In this document: piece by piece, positions 17,177-28,931 of the stretch | Layout: the number at the start of each line of letters is the position of its first letter | How positions within the stretch are numbered: position 1 is the first letter of the stretch | Assembly (NCBI RefSeq): GCF_001244545.1 | Contig: NZ_LN852695.1 | Span: 467,232 to 531,231 of the forward strand | Reading direction: 5' to 3' | DNA length: 64,000 bases | Source: Candidatus Stoquefichus sp. SB1 | GTDB lineage: Bacteria; Bacillota_I; Bacilli_A; Erysipelotrichales; Coprobacillaceae | Position numbers and translations under genes: made by a program | The notes under the pieces: generated by a model | What the model was told of the DNA's origin: nothing | What the model saw: only the letters and a program-made list of their open reading frames with translations | The model's database searches: none

Positions 17177-17196
17177 AAGCAGAAATGTTAAAATAA
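16934..17196 (+). repeat. First copy of the Rpn tail repeat
   Basis: This segment, beginning GAATTAGAAAGAGAAAGAAT, recurs almost identically from 17251, continuing after the IS element at 18933-19091. The second copy has one extra GLKE-type unit and one more A in the homopolymer. It is a direct duplication of the C-terminal module. Confidence 0.85.
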
Positions 17197-17541
17197 GATT
17201 TAATAAAGGGGTAAATAATGTCAAGATATGATGACTACTTTAGAAATATTGAATTAGAAAGAGAAAGAATGATTATAAAAACGAAAACCAACATAGCCAG
17301 AAAAGAAGGACTTAAAGAAGGCAGAGAGGAAGGACTTAAAGAAGGCCGAGATAAAGGGAAAAAAGAAGAATGTTATTATAATGTACCCCTAAATGTGGAC
17401 ACAATAAGAAGAAGGCATCCTATAAGATGGACGAATAAAAAAGGGACAGATTCCTTAATTGTAGACACAGAAAAAAGGGTATTTTAATTTATTGACAACT
17501 TCCTAAGGTGTTAATATAGTTATGATACCAGAGGAGGAGTT

Positions 17542-17940
17542 ATGAAAAAATATACTAAAAAACAGATTAAAGAATTAAAAGATAATCCATATACTTTTCA
17601 GGTTGATGAAAAAAGAATATTTTTTACTGCCGAGTTCAAGAAAGTATTCTGGCTTAAATATCAGGCTGGTATGAGTCCAAGAATGATTTTTAAAGATCTG
17701 GAATATAATCTTGAATATTTTGGTCAAAAACAAATAGACAGCATTGTGCAAAGAATAAAAAAAGAGGGTATGGCGGGTGAATTTACAGAAGGATATACTC
17801 GTCAAAAAAGAGTGGCTATCAAACAGCCTGAAGCAGAAGCATCACCACAGACAATCAAACAAATTCAGAACGAATTACAATATCTAAGACAGGAAGTAGA
17901 TTTTTTAAAAAAAGTATCCAAACAGAAAGAGGATCCTTAA
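17542..17940 (+). CDS. IS3-family transposase OrfA
   Basis: 132-aa OrfA with an N-terminal helix-turn-helix (FTAEFKKVFWLKYQAGMSPRMI) and a C-terminal coiled coil (LQYLRQEVDFLKKVSK). It binds the IS ends. A strong GAGGAGG ribosome site precedes the ATG. The end of the gene contains an A-rich slippery run that places ribosomes into the OrfB frame. Confidence 0.87.
   Translation: MKKYTKKQIKELKDNPYTFQVDEKRIFFTAEFKKVFWLKYQAGMSPRMIFKDLEYNLEYFGQKQIDSIVQRIKKEGMAGEFTEGYTRQKRVAIKQPEAEASPQTIKQIQNELQYLRQEVDFLKKVSKQKEDP
17907..17914 (+). promoter_or_regulatory. Programmed -1 frameshift site
   Basis: Seven A followed by G, phased A_AAA_AAA_G relative to OrfA. The -1 frame is open from here through the OrfB start at 17985, so a shift produces the OrfAB transposase, as known for IS3 elements. 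Confidence 0.75.
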
Positions 17941-17984
17941 AAATAATAGAAGATACAGGCTATAAATTTGAAATAATTCATGGA

Positions 17985-18890
17985 ATGATAAGCAAAGAAG
18001 AAAATGTATTGACAGTCACAGAACTGTGTAAAATAGCTAAGGTGTCACGATCGGGATACTATCGATGGATTCAGGCAGAAGGAAAAAGAGAGGAACGAGA
18101 GCAGCAGGATCGTGAAGATTTTGAAATCATTTTAGAGGCATATCAGTATCGGGGATACAGTAAAGGTGCAAGAAGCATCTATATGCGACTGCTGCACCTG
18201 AAAGAGCCAGTCATAATGAATGTAAAGAAAATACGAAGATTAATGAAGAAATATAATCTGTACTGTCCAATACGGCAAGCTAATCCATATAGAAGAATGG
18301 CAAAGGCATTAAAAACGAATAATGTAGCAGATAATTTATTAAAGAGGGAGTTTAAGAAATATGGAGCAAGAAAAGTTCTTCTAACAGATATAACATATAT
18401 ACCATATAATGGGGAGAGATGTTACCTTTCAACAATATTAGACGCCTTTACCAAAGAAATACTAGCATATGTGTTAAGTGAAACAATGGAGGTAGATTTT
18501 GTTTTAGAAACAGTAAATAAATTAATAGATAGACATGGAATATCACTAAGTGAAGAAACATTGGTGCATTCAGATCAGGGATGTCATTATACAAGTTATA
18601 GTTTTATTCAGATATTAAGGGATAGAAAATTAAGACAATCAATGTCGAGGAAAGGGAACTGTTGGGATAATGCACCACAGGAAAGTTTTTTTGGACATAT
18701 GAAAGATGAAATAGACATAAGTGAGTGTAGAGAATATAAAGAAGTTAAATCAATTATTGATGACTGGATGGAATATTATAATAATGATAGATATCAATGG
18801 GGATTAGCAAAACTTTCCCCATGTGAATACTATAAGTATATAATGAGTGGTGAATATCCCTTAAAAATAGGGAAAAGTAACAATACATAA
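17985..18890 (+). CDS. IS3-family transposase OrfB (DDE catalytic subunit)
   Basis: 301 aa as read from the ATG, and open in frame back to the slippery site, so the active product is probably OrfAB. The HTH_21 segment (YQYRGYSKGARSIYMRL) is followed by the rve core with DITYIPYNG, HSDQGCHYTS and the glutamate in NAPQESFFGHMK. The C-terminus WMEYYNNDRYQWGLAKLSP is typical of the IS150 group. No internal stop is seen, so the element may still be active. Confidence 0.9.
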   Translation: MISKEENVLTVTELCKIAKVSRSGYYRWIQAEGKREEREQQDREDFEIILEAYQYRGYSKGARSIYMRLLHLKEPVIMNVKKIRRLMKKYNLYCPIRQANPYRRMAKALKTNNVADNLLKREFKKYGARKVLLTDITYIPYNGERCYLSTILDAFTKEILAYVLSETMEVDFVLETVNKLIDRHGISLSEETLVHSDQGCHYTSYSFIQILRDRKLRQSMSRKGNCWDNAPQESFFGHMKDEIDISECREYKEVKSIIDDWMEYYNNDRYQWGLAKLSPCEYYKYIMSGEYPLKIGKSNNT

Positions 18891-19096
18891 ATCCCTTCTT
18901 CTTTACTTAAAAATGTCCTTGACAAAGGGTACAATTTATATTATAATGTCTTGCAATTGATTGAGCTTATATATGGTGTTCAGGATAATTCATGGATTGA
19001 TAATTGTAGTTATGAACAGTTATCAAAAGCATTTGAAATGGTTAAGCAGGGATATACATATGAGCAATTAAAAGCAGAAATGTTAAAATAATAAAG

Positions 19097-19133
19097 AAAG
19101 CAGATTCAATGATAAATGTGAATTTGCTTTTTT
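19097..19133 (+). terminator. Terminator after the Rpn tail gene
   Basis: AAAGCAGATTC pairs with GAATTTGCTTT (one G-T) and runs into TTTTTT. It starts 6 bases after the restored stop at 19091, which supports this tail as having been a real gene end. Confidence 0.75.
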
Positions 19134-19135
19134 GA

Positions 19136-19156
19136 TTTCCTCTTTACAAGAGGAAA
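19136..19156. promoter_or_regulatory. 21-bp palindrome upstream of the PRD regulator
   Basis: TTTCC-N11-GGAAA, with perfect 9-base arms (TTTCCTCTT, AAGAGGAAA). The same pattern with the same spacing recurs at 21203 and 44235. TATAAT at 19200-19205 is the likely -10 of the regulator gene. Candidate operator for that regulator. Confidence 0.55.
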
Positions 19157-19243
19157 ATAATTGTATGAAAATGGAATTTTTTGGGAGGTTAAAGTATTGT
19201 ATAATATGTATGATATCAATCTCAATACAGAAAGGAATATAAT

Positions 19244-21199
19244 ATGGATAAAAAAAGAATTATAAAATTGATTAAGATTCTTAGTCATGAAAAAAGTCCA
19301 ATGAGTGGACCAGAGTTATGTGAGCAATTAGGTATTACAGTCAGAACACTTAGAAATGATATCAAAGAATGTCGTAATGAATTATTACAACATGGTATTG
19401 AGATTGTTTCTAAACATGCAGTGGGGTATGAACTATCAATTATAAATGAAGAACATTATTATCAATATCTAGAAGATATGATGAAAGAAGAATCAGAGAA
19501 TCAAATGCTTATTCCTATTTATCCAGAAGAACGTGTCAATTATTTAATTCGTATGTTTTTAACGCAAAACGATTACATTAGAATAGAAGAGATATGTGAT
19601 ATGATTTTTGTGAGTCGTTCTACTTTAAGTAATGATTTAAAAGAAGTAAGAGAAAAATTAAAATACTTTCATCTGGAATTAGAAACAAAACCAGCTTATG
19701 GCTTAAAGATTATAGGAAGTGAATTTCATAAACGTTCCTGTATTTCACAATACTTTTATCATACAAATGGAAATGATGAAATGTTTTTATCACAAACAAA
19801 GTCAACCAAACAACAAGAAGAGATATCACAAATTCTATATGAGACAATGGTTAATGAACGTTTTAAATTAACAGATATTGGTTTTCAAAATCTCGTTATT
19901 CATATTATGATTGCATTATTACGATTAAAAGAAAAACAACAGCAAACCAATTATGAATATGATAATTATGTAAAAAACAGTAAAGAATATGAGATTGCTA
20001 TTCAATTGTGTAAACAAATTGAACAGCATTTTCATGTTACATTTCCAGATATAGAAATTTATTATATTGCATTACATCTATCTGGTAAAAAAGCAGTTCA
20101 ATACAATTCCAATTCATTATTCATGAATCAGGAATATGAAAGCTTACTTCAACAAATGATTAAAGAAATTAAAGACAATTATCATATAGATTTCTCTGCT
20201 GATATCGATTTACAAACATCATTATCATTACATCTTCAGCCTATGATGAATAGGTTAAAATATGGTATGGTCATTCAAAATCCTTTACTTGAACAAATAA
20301 AAATAGAAAATCCTTTAGCATTTGAAATTAGTGTTCTGACAGCTAATATTATTACACAAAAATATCATGTGGATGTCAGTGAAAATGAAATAGGTTATAT
20401 TGCCTTACATTTTGCTTTAGCAATAGAAAGATATCAAAAACAAGGACCTAAGAAAAATATCATTATTATATGTGCTAGTGGCATGGGAAGCTCACAAATT
20501 TTGCTATATAAAATCAAACAAAAATTCAAAGATAATATCAATAGTATCTATGTTACAGAACTTTATGAATTGCCCAATATAGATCAAAGTTTATATGATT
20601 TTATATTAAGCACTGTTCCCATCCCTTTTCCTACACAGATACCAGCTATCCATGTACAATATTTTTTAGACAATCAAGACATGATTTCATTAAGTGATTT
20701 CTTTAAAAATCAAAAAGAGTTATCTTTTGTTGATAAATATTTTCATGATGAACTCTTTTTTGATCATTTAAAAGGAAAAACAAAAGAAGAATTAATACAC
20801 GAAATGTGTACATATATACATAAAGTAAAAGATATACCTAATCATTTTGAAAAAGAGGTTTTAAGAAGAGAAACCTATTCTGTAACTGAATTCGGTAATA
20901 TGATTGCAATGCCTCATCCAATGCAACCTATTACAGATGAAACATTTGTGGCAGTAGGTATTTTAGATAAAGCAATCAAATGGAAACATCAACATGTAAA
21001 ATACATCTTCTTATTAAGTATTCAAAAAGATTCTCAAGAAGCTTTAGGATTATTGCATGAAACATTATCAACACTTGTTTATGATAAAAAAGCAATGCAT
21101 GAACTAGAAAAAGATTCATCATTAACTCATTTAAAACAAATATTAAAAAAGATTGCAGATGAACAAAAAGAAAATGATATAGATACATTATTTGGTTAA
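19244..21199 (+). CDS. PRD-type transcriptional activator (LicR/MtlR family) with EIIB-like and EIIA domains
   Basis: 651 aa. In order: an HTH_11 domain (1-60), a second HTH of Mga type (about 85-150), two PRD domains (about 175-290 and 295-395), an EIIB-like domain (about 405-490, IIICASGMGSSQILLYKIKQ) and an EIIA domain of mannitol/fructose type (about 500-645, AMPHPMQPITDETFVAVGIL). Phosphorylation of PRD histidines by the PTS would set its activity. It is 82 bases upstream of a PTS transporter and a phospho-beta-glucosidase, its likely targets. Confidence 0.9.
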   Translation: MDKKRIIKLIKILSHEKSPMSGPELCEQLGITVRTLRNDIKECRNELLQHGIEIVSKHAVGYELSIINEEHYYQYLEDMMKEESENQMLIPIYPEERVNYLIRMFLTQNDYIRIEEICDMIFVSRSTLSNDLKEVREKLKYFHLELETKPAYGLKIIGSEFHKRSCISQYFYHTNGNDEMFLSQTKSTKQQEEISQILYETMVNERFKLTDIGFQNLVIHIMIALLRLKEKQQQTNYEYDNYVKNSKEYEIAIQLCKQIEQHFHVTFPDIEIYYIALHLSGKKAVQYNSNSLFMNQEYESLLQQMIKEIKDNYHIDFSADIDLQTSLSLHLQPMMNRLKYGMVIQNPLLEQIKIENPLAFEISVLTANIITQKYHVDVSENEIGYIALHFALAIERYQKQGPKKNIIIICASGMGSSQILLYKIKQKFKDNINSIYVTELYELPNIDQSLYDFILSTVPIPFPTQIPAIHVQYFLDNQDMISLSDFFKNQKELSFVDKYFHDELFFDHLKGKTKEELIHEMCTYIHKVKDIPNHFEKEVLRRETYSVTEFGNMIAMPHPMQPITDETFVAVGILDKAIKWKHQHVKYIFLLSIQKDSQEALGLLHETLSTLVYDKKAMHELEKDSSLTHLKQILKKIADEQKENDIDTLFG

Positions 21200-21202
21200 T
21201 GA

Positions 21203-21260
21203 TTTCCTCTCTAGAAACGGAAATTGATTCGATTTAAGTGCTACGAAAAATAATTATAAT
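21203..21260 (+). promoter_or_regulatory. Palindrome plus promoter of the PTS operon
   Basis: TTTCC-N11-GGAAA at 21203-21223, then TCGATTTAA at 21229 and TATAAT at 21255-21260. The -35 region (ATTTAA) is poor, which suits an activator-dependent promoter. The same order with nearly the same distances is found at 44235-44293. PRD activator binding is inferred. Confidence 0.55.
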
Positions 21261-21281
21261 GAAAGTAGGTAGAGTACAAAG

Positions 21282-24318
<3,037 letters not shown>

Positions 24319-24358
24319 AATATTTTAAAAACTTAAAATAATTTTGACATTAATATTT

Positions 24359-24391
24359 AACCACTATTGTATAAAACGATAGTGGTTTTTA
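24359..24391 (+). terminator. Terminator of the PTS/GH1 operon
   Basis: AACCACTAT pairs with ATAGTGGTT around an 11-base loop and ends in a T-run. Confidence 0.8.
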
Positions 24392-24417
24392 ATTATGAAT
24401 ATTTTTAAGCAAGTTAC

Positions 24418-24445
24418 TTGATAAAATAAAGTTAAGCGTTATAAT
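24418..24445 (+). promoter_or_regulatory. Promoter of the thioredoxin genes
   Basis: TTGATA (24418-24423), 16-base spacer, TATAAT (24440-24445), a good sigma-A-type promoter 31 bases before the start. Confidence 0.7.
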
Positions 24446-24476
24446 GAAATTGTAAATCATAAAGGAGGATAAGTTT

Positions 24477-24785
24477 ATGAGTTTAATAACAGTAACAAAT
24501 AATGATTTAGAAACATTAAAAAACAAAGAAGAAGTTGTTGTAGAGTTTTGGGCACCATGGTGTGGATATTGTAAAAGATTAGCGCCTGTTTTAAAACAAG
24601 TAGCGAAAGATATAGATATCTATCAAGTTAATATAGATGAATTAGAAGCTTTTAGTGATGAATATGGAGTAGAAACAATTCCTACATTACTTGTATTAAG
24701 AAAAGGTGAAGCAAGTGAACCATTGATTGCCCCACAAGCAAAATCAGTAATTAGTGATTGGTTAAAAGAAAATCAAATTTTATAG
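24477..24785 (+). CDS. trxA: Thioredoxin
   Basis: 102-aa thioredoxin fold with active site WAPWCGYCKR (Cys29, Cys32) and the cis-Pro segment VETIPTLLV. The CGYC centre differs from the usual CGPC: Tyr replaces Pro, which shifts the redox potential towards a more oxidising value in other thioredoxins. AAAGGAGG precedes the ATG. It is 12 bases before the reductase, so the two form one unit. Confidence 0.92.
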   Translation: MSLITVTNNDLETLKNKEEVVVEFWAPWCGYCKRLAPVLKQVAKDIDIYQVNIDELEAFSDEYGVETIPTLLVLRKGEASEPLIAPQAKSVISDWLKENQIL

Positions 24786-24797
24786 AAAAGAGGAAAG

Positions 24798-25721
24798 ATG
24801 ATGGAACAATATGATGTGGTCATAATAGGTGGAGGACCAGCAGGATATAGTGCGGCTTTATATAATGCGAGAAATGCAAGATCAGTATTAGTGATTGAAC
24901 AACTTTCAGCTGGTGGTCAAATGGCCACAACTGGAAACATTGAAAACTATCCTGGGTTTGATGAAGGAATAGATGGTTTTGATTTGGCTGAAAAAATGCA
25001 AAATCAAGCTGAACAATTTGGTGCTGAGACAATGTATGAAACTGTTGTGGAATTAAAATTAACAGAAAATCCTAAAAAAGTCATTACAACGGATGGGACA
25101 ATTTTAGCTAAGACAGTTATTCTTGCAACTGGAGCACATCCTCGTGAATTAGGTTTAAGTAATGAAGGTCAATTAAGAGGACGTGGAGTTGCTTATTGTG
25201 CTACTTGTGATGGAATGATGTTTAAAAATAAAGATGTTGTTATTGTTGGCGGTGGAAATAGTGCAATTGCAGATGCTTTATATTTATCTAAAATATGTCA
25301 TAGTGTGACATTAATACATCGTCGTGATGAACTTCGTGCATCTCGTGTTTATGAACAACAATTACAAAAGAGTCAAATTCATTTCATTTGGAATAGTCAA
25401 GTTGTTGAAATATTGGCCAATCAACATGTCACAGGTGTAAAGGTACTTAATAAAGTTAATCAGGAAATCACTGAAATCAATTGTGACGGTGTATTTGTTG
25501 CCATTGGACGTGTTCCAGATACTCAACTTGTCAAAGGACAAATAGAATTAAATAAGAGTGGTTATATTGTTGCAGATGAATCAACACGTACCAATATACC
25601 TGGTGTCTTTGCGATTGGCGATGTTCGTCAAAAAGCTTTAAGACAAGTTGTGACAGCAGTGAGTGATGGAGCTGTTTCATCACATTATATTGAGGAATAT
25701 TTTATGGAACAAGGTGAATAA
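24798..25721 (+). CDS. trxB: Thioredoxin reductase (NADPH)
   Basis: 307 aa flavoprotein. The FAD-binding GGGPAGYSAA lies at the N-terminus; the redox pair is in YCATCDG (Cys134, Cys137). The NADPH-binding fold is VVIVGGGNSAIADA with HRRDELRA, and the C-terminal FAD motif is FAIGDVRQKALRQV. It reduces the thioredoxin encoded just upstream. Length and motifs are standard for the low-molecular-weight bacterial enzyme. Confidence 0.94.
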   Translation: MMEQYDVVIIGGGPAGYSAALYNARNARSVLVIEQLSAGGQMATTGNIENYPGFDEGIDGFDLAEKMQNQAEQFGAETMYETVVELKLTENPKKVITTDGTILAKTVILATGAHPRELGLSNEGQLRGRGVAYCATCDGMMFKNKDVVIVGGGNSAIADALYLSKICHSVTLIHRRDELRASRVYEQQLQKSQIHFIWNSQVVEILANQHVTGVKVLNKVNQEITEINCDGVFVAIGRVPDTQLVKGQIELNKSGYIVADESTRTNIPGVFAIGDVRQKALRQVVTAVSDGAVSSHYIEEYFMEQGE

Positions 25722-25722
25722 T

Positions 25723-25818
25723 TTGGAAATATGCAGGAAAACTGTTAAGATAACAGAAAGTCACATATCGCCATCAGAAAGAGCATCAATCATGCAAGAG
25801 GTATATAAAGATGTTTAG
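25723..25818 (+). CDS. Possible 31-aa ORF coupling trxB to the ABC transporter
   Basis: TTG start with AAGGTG 6 bases upstream; the product begins MEICRKTVKITES and ends at TAG 25816-25818. It overlaps the start of the permease gene by 8 bases. It could couple translation between the two. No homology is recognised and the start codon is weak. Confidence 0.3.
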   Translation: MEICRKTVKITESHISPSERASIMQEVYKDV

Positions 25819-27358
25819 GGAACTTATACAATTTTATAGTGAACGTTCTGATTTCTTTCTCCCTTTAATATTAGAACATTTACAAATATCAATGATAGCA
25901 ATCATTATCGCAACAATTATAGGAATATCTGTAGGTATTTTTATTGCTGAAAACAAAAAAACATCACCAATTATTTTAGGGATTGTGAGTTTTTTATACA
26001 CAATCCCTTCAATTTCAATGTTGGGTTTTCTTATTCCTATAACAGGAATTGGCAATAAGAGTGCTATTATTGCTTTAAGTATTTATGCCTTATTACCGAT
26101 TATCCGTAATACATATACAGGTATTCAGGGGGTTGATAAAGATATTTTAGAAGCTGCAAAAGGAATGGGAAGTACTCGTTTTCAAATTTTATTAAAAATT
26201 AAGCTTCCATTAGCATTTCCGGTTATTTTATCTGGTTTCAAAAATATGACAGTTATGACAATTGCTTTGGCTGGGATTGCTTCATTTATAGGAGCAGGTG
26301 GTTTAGGTGTTGCTATTTATCGAGGAATTACAACAAATAATATCACTATGACTATAGCAGGTAGTTTAGCAGTTGCTATCTTAGCTTTTCTTGCTGATTT
26401 TTTGATTGGTATATTTGAAAGATATATTCAAAATCGTCATCATAGTCAAAAACAAAAGAAACGTGTTGTTACTGCTTTATTGGTAGTTGTCATTGTATTT
26501 TCAGCTAGTCTTTTCTATGTTCCTCATCAAGGGAAAATGGTTCATATTGCGACCAAACCGATGACTGAAGAATTTATTATTGGTGAAATGATGAAGTTAT
26601 TGATAGAAGATAGAACGGATATACAAGTGGAAATGACAAAAGGCGTAGGTGGCGGAACAAGTAATATTCATCCGGCTATGGTTAAAGGTGACTTTGATAT
26701 TTATCCTGAATATACAGGAACTTCATGGAGTTTTGTTTTAAAAGAAACAACTATTTCAGATGAAGAGACTTTATATAAACAATTAGTTAGTCAATATGAA
26801 CAACAATATCAATTAACATGGTTAGGTTTATATGGTTTTAATAATACATATGGTATTGCAGTTACAAAACAATTAGCAGATCGTTATCATTTAAAGACAT
26901 ATTCTGATTTAGCATCTATTTCAAGTCAACTTATCTTTGGAAGTGAGTATGATTTCTATGAAAGAGATGATGGATATAATGCTATGGCTAATGCAAATGA
27001 TTTTCATTTCAAAAAAACAGTTGATTTAGATATTGGTTTAAAATATGATGCTTTAAAGAAAGGTGAAGTTGATGCTATTATAGCTTTTACTACTGATGGA
27101 CAATTAAGTGATTCACAAATTGTCTTATTAGAAGATGATCATCATTATTTTGAAAACTATTATGCTGGAACAGTTATTCGACAGGAAACTTTAGAGAAAT
27201 ATCCAGAATTAAAATCAGTTTTAATGTTGTTGAATAATCAAATAAGTGAACAGGAAATGGCAAAAATGAATTATCAAGTTGAAACAGAAAAGCAAAATGA
27301 AACAGCTGTTGCTAAGGCATTTTTAGTCAAACAAGGGCTATTGGAGGAATCAAAATGA
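25811..27358 (+). CDS. Osmolyte ABC transporter, permease fused to substrate-binding domain (OpuB/OpuC type)
   Basis: 515 aa. The N-terminal permease (about 1-205) has six membrane segments and the EAA-like loop EAAKGMGSTRFQILLKIKLP. A further membrane segment at about 222-240 leads to a periplasmic-type binding domain (about 245-515, KGVGGGTSNIHPAMVKGDFD). Fused permease/binding proteins carry glycine betaine, choline or carnitine. The binding domain's aromatic box cannot be assigned by eye, so the ligand is not certain. It overlaps its ATPase gene by 4 bases. Confidence 0.88.
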   Translation: MFRELIQFYSERSDFFLPLILEHLQISMIAIIIATIIGISVGIFIAENKKTSPIILGIVSFLYTIPSISMLGFLIPITGIGNKSAIIALSIYALLPIIRNTYTGIQGVDKDILEAAKGMGSTRFQILLKIKLPLAFPVILSGFKNMTVMTIALAGIASFIGAGGLGVAIYRGITTNNITMTIAGSLAVAILAFLADFLIGIFERYIQNRHHSQKQKKRVVTALLVVVIVFSASLFYVPHQGKMVHIATKPMTEEFIIGEMMKLLIEDRTDIQVEMTKGVGGGTSNIHPAMVKGDFDIYPEYTGTSWSFVLKETTISDEETLYKQLVSQYEQQYQLTWLGLYGFNNTYGIAVTKQLADRYHLKTYSDLASISSQLIFGSEYDFYERDDGYNAMANANDFHFKKTVDLDIGLKYDALKKGEVDAIIAFTTDGQLSDSQIVLLEDDHHYFENYYAGTVIRQETLEKYPELKSVLMLLNNQISEQEMAKMNYQVETEKQNETAVAKAFLVKQGLLEESK

Positions 27359-28077
27359 GTCAAATACGATTAGAAAATATTGATAAATCCTATGGGAATC
27401 AATCCATTCTCAAAGATTTCTCTATAGAAATAAAAGATGGTGAAATGATTAGTGTAATTGGTGGTAGTGGTAGTGGAAAAACAACGATGTTAAAACTAAT
27501 GAATGGTCTGTTAATACCAGATAGTGGGCATGTTTATATAGATGATGTAGATATCCAAACAATTGATCAAAATGAACTTAGAAGAAATATTGGTTATGTC
27601 ATTCAAAGTATTGGTTTATTCCCACATATGACTATCTATCAAAACATCGCTTATGTTTTAAATCTTCAAAAAACAGATGCTTCTATTATTGAAAAAAGAG
27701 TCAAAGAATTAATCCAGTTAATGAATTTAGATGAAGAACTTTTAACACGTTATCCTGATGAATTATCAGGTGGACAAAAACAGCGTATTGGGATAGCACG
27801 AGCACTCGCAGCATCACCTCAAATATTACTTATGGATGAAGCTTTTGGAGCTGTTGATGAAATTACAAGACATATTCTTCAAGATGAAATCTTACGTATA
27901 CACCAAAAGCTACCTATTACAATTATCTTTGTCACACATAATATTCAAGAAGCACTAAGATTAGGCGAACGTGTTATTGTGATGAAGGATGGTCATATTG
28001 AACAATTCGATACAAGTGAAGAAATTCAAAGAAATCCTCAAACAGATTTTGTTAAACAATTATTATCATATTTATAG
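27355..28077 (+). CDS. Osmolyte ABC transporter ATP-binding protein
   Basis: 240-aa ATPase. Walker A is GGSGSGKTT, the signature LSGGQKQRIGIARAL, Walker B LLMDEAFGAVDE, and the H-loop FVTHN. The C-terminal CBS pair of OpuA/OpuCA-type ATPases is missing, so it is a short form, possibly without ionic-strength sensing by CBS. It partners the permease/binding fusion upstream and completes a two-gene transporter. Confidence 0.9.
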   Translation: MSQIRLENIDKSYGNQSILKDFSIEIKDGEMISVIGGSGSGKTTMLKLMNGLLIPDSGHVYIDDVDIQTIDQNELRRNIGYVIQSIGLFPHMTIYQNIAYVLNLQKTDASIIEKRVKELIQLMNLDEELLTRYPDELSGGQKQRIGIARALAASPQILLMDEAFGAVDEITRHILQDEILRIHQKLPITIIFVTHNIQEALRLGERVIVMKDGHIEQFDTSEEIQRNPQTDFVKQLLSYL

Positions 28078-28078
28078 A

Positions 28079-28107
28079 AACAAAGGCAGAAAATCCTTTG
28101 TTTTTTT
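28079..28107 (+). terminator. Terminator after the ABC transporter operon
   Basis: AACAAAGG pairs with CCTTTGTT, then a run of T. Confidence 0.85.
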
Positions 28108-28264
28108 GATAAATATACAAGTTATTTAATGATTATAGTATAATAAAAGAGAGATAAAGACTTTATAATCATTGAAGTAGGATGATTATCGACTTGATAT
28201 CATAAGTTACAAATTTGAAGTTGTTTGTATTGAAGAATTGATAGTGTGGGGATTGGAGGGGAAA

Positions 28265-28840
28265 ATGAAGAAATTAATAAACGGCATTGGATTGACAGTT
28301 ATTATTATCATACTGGCTTTTTATACTATGGAGAAAATGCCTAAGCATACAGATATTAATTGGTATTCGTCTGTTATAGAAGTTCAATCAAATATAAAAG
28401 AACAATTTTATGATTTTTATCATCCACATTCATACTTTGATAATACGGCTTCAAAGAAAACATTAACTGAAATAAATCAAATAAGATTTTATACGTTATT
28501 GACTGGAGATGATTATACATATGGTTGTCATTTTGATGAGAACAGTGATCAGTTTGGAGTTGTTAATGTAGGCTATGTTGTTTCTAAAAATAAGAATGGT
28601 TATATTTATCCACAAATGCGTGACTATCACTTAATAGATGAAGAATTAAATATTTATTATACGTTTCAAGGAGACAGTGATATAGAATTTGTTTACTGTT
28701 ATGACATGGAACATGCAATAAAAGTAACAGTAGATTATGAAATAAAACAAAATAATGATAGAGAATTCTTAATGAATATAGCCTTAAATATAATGGAAGA
28801 TAGTATTCTCTTAAATAAGAAGAGTGGCTCTATTGTTTAA
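28265..28840 (+). CDS. Unknown membrane-anchored or secreted protein
   Basis: About 191 aa from the ATG at 28265, which has GGAGGGG at proper distance; an earlier GTG-type start at 28238 is weaker. Residues 1-20 form one hydrophobic helix (signal anchor); the rest is soluble, acidic and rich in Tyr and Asn. No lipobox and no recognised domain. TATAAT at 28139-28144 suggests its own promoter and a 120-base leader. Confidence 0.6.
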   Translation: MKKLINGIGLTVIIIILAFYTMEKMPKHTDINWYSSVIEVQSNIKEQFYDFYHPHSYFDNTASKKTLTEINQIRFYTLLTGDDYTYGCHFDENSDQFGVVNVGYVVSKNKNGYIYPQMRDYHLIDEELNIYYTFQGDSDIEFVYCYDMEHAIKVTVDYEIKQNNDREFLMNIALNIMEDSILLNKKSGSIV

Positions 28841-28894
28841 ATTATCTATTGATTTTTTGTCTGTGATCATCTCTCAATGATTGTTGATAATAAT

Positions 28895-28931
28895 AAATCA
28901 CTCTATTTCTCATCTGGAATAGAGTGATTTT
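28895..28931. terminator. Bidirectional hairpin
   Basis: AAATCACTCTATT pairs with AATAGAGTGATTT around a 10-base loop. TTTT follows on the plus strand; TTTATTATTA on the minus strand. It could end both the upstream plus-strand gene and the small minus-strand gene whose stop lies within it. Confidence 0.6.

Larger units (their letters stand above)
17383..18932 (+). mobile_element. IS3-family insertion sequence (IS150-like), about 1.55 kb
   Basis: Encodes OrfA and OrfB in the -1 arrangement. The ends are imperfect inverted repeats: left GTACCCC..GGACA and right TGTCC..GGGTAC. AAT occurs directly before the left end (17380-17382) and after the right end (18933-18935), a 3-base target duplication of the size usual for IS3. 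If the flanking T and A belong to the element, no clean duplication remains, so the boundary is uncertain by one base. Confidence 0.85.
17218..19091 (+). pseudogene. Short stand-alone Rpn tail gene split by an IS3 insertion
   Basis: Starts at ATG 17218 with AAAGGGG upstream and a distinct N-terminus (SRYDDYFRN), then copies the coiled tail of the upstream Rpn gene without any nuclease domain. The IS element interrupts it after 17382. The rest resumes at 18933 and ends at TAA 19089-19091. Joined across the IS (one AAT target copy removed) the frame stays open: ...ECYYNLYYNVLQLIEL and then the normal tail. Before the insertion it would have been about 100 aa. As read now, it runs into the IS and stops at 17487. 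A C-terminal-only Rpn protein resembles the short intragenic inhibitors known for this family; that role is inferred. Confidence 0.7.
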
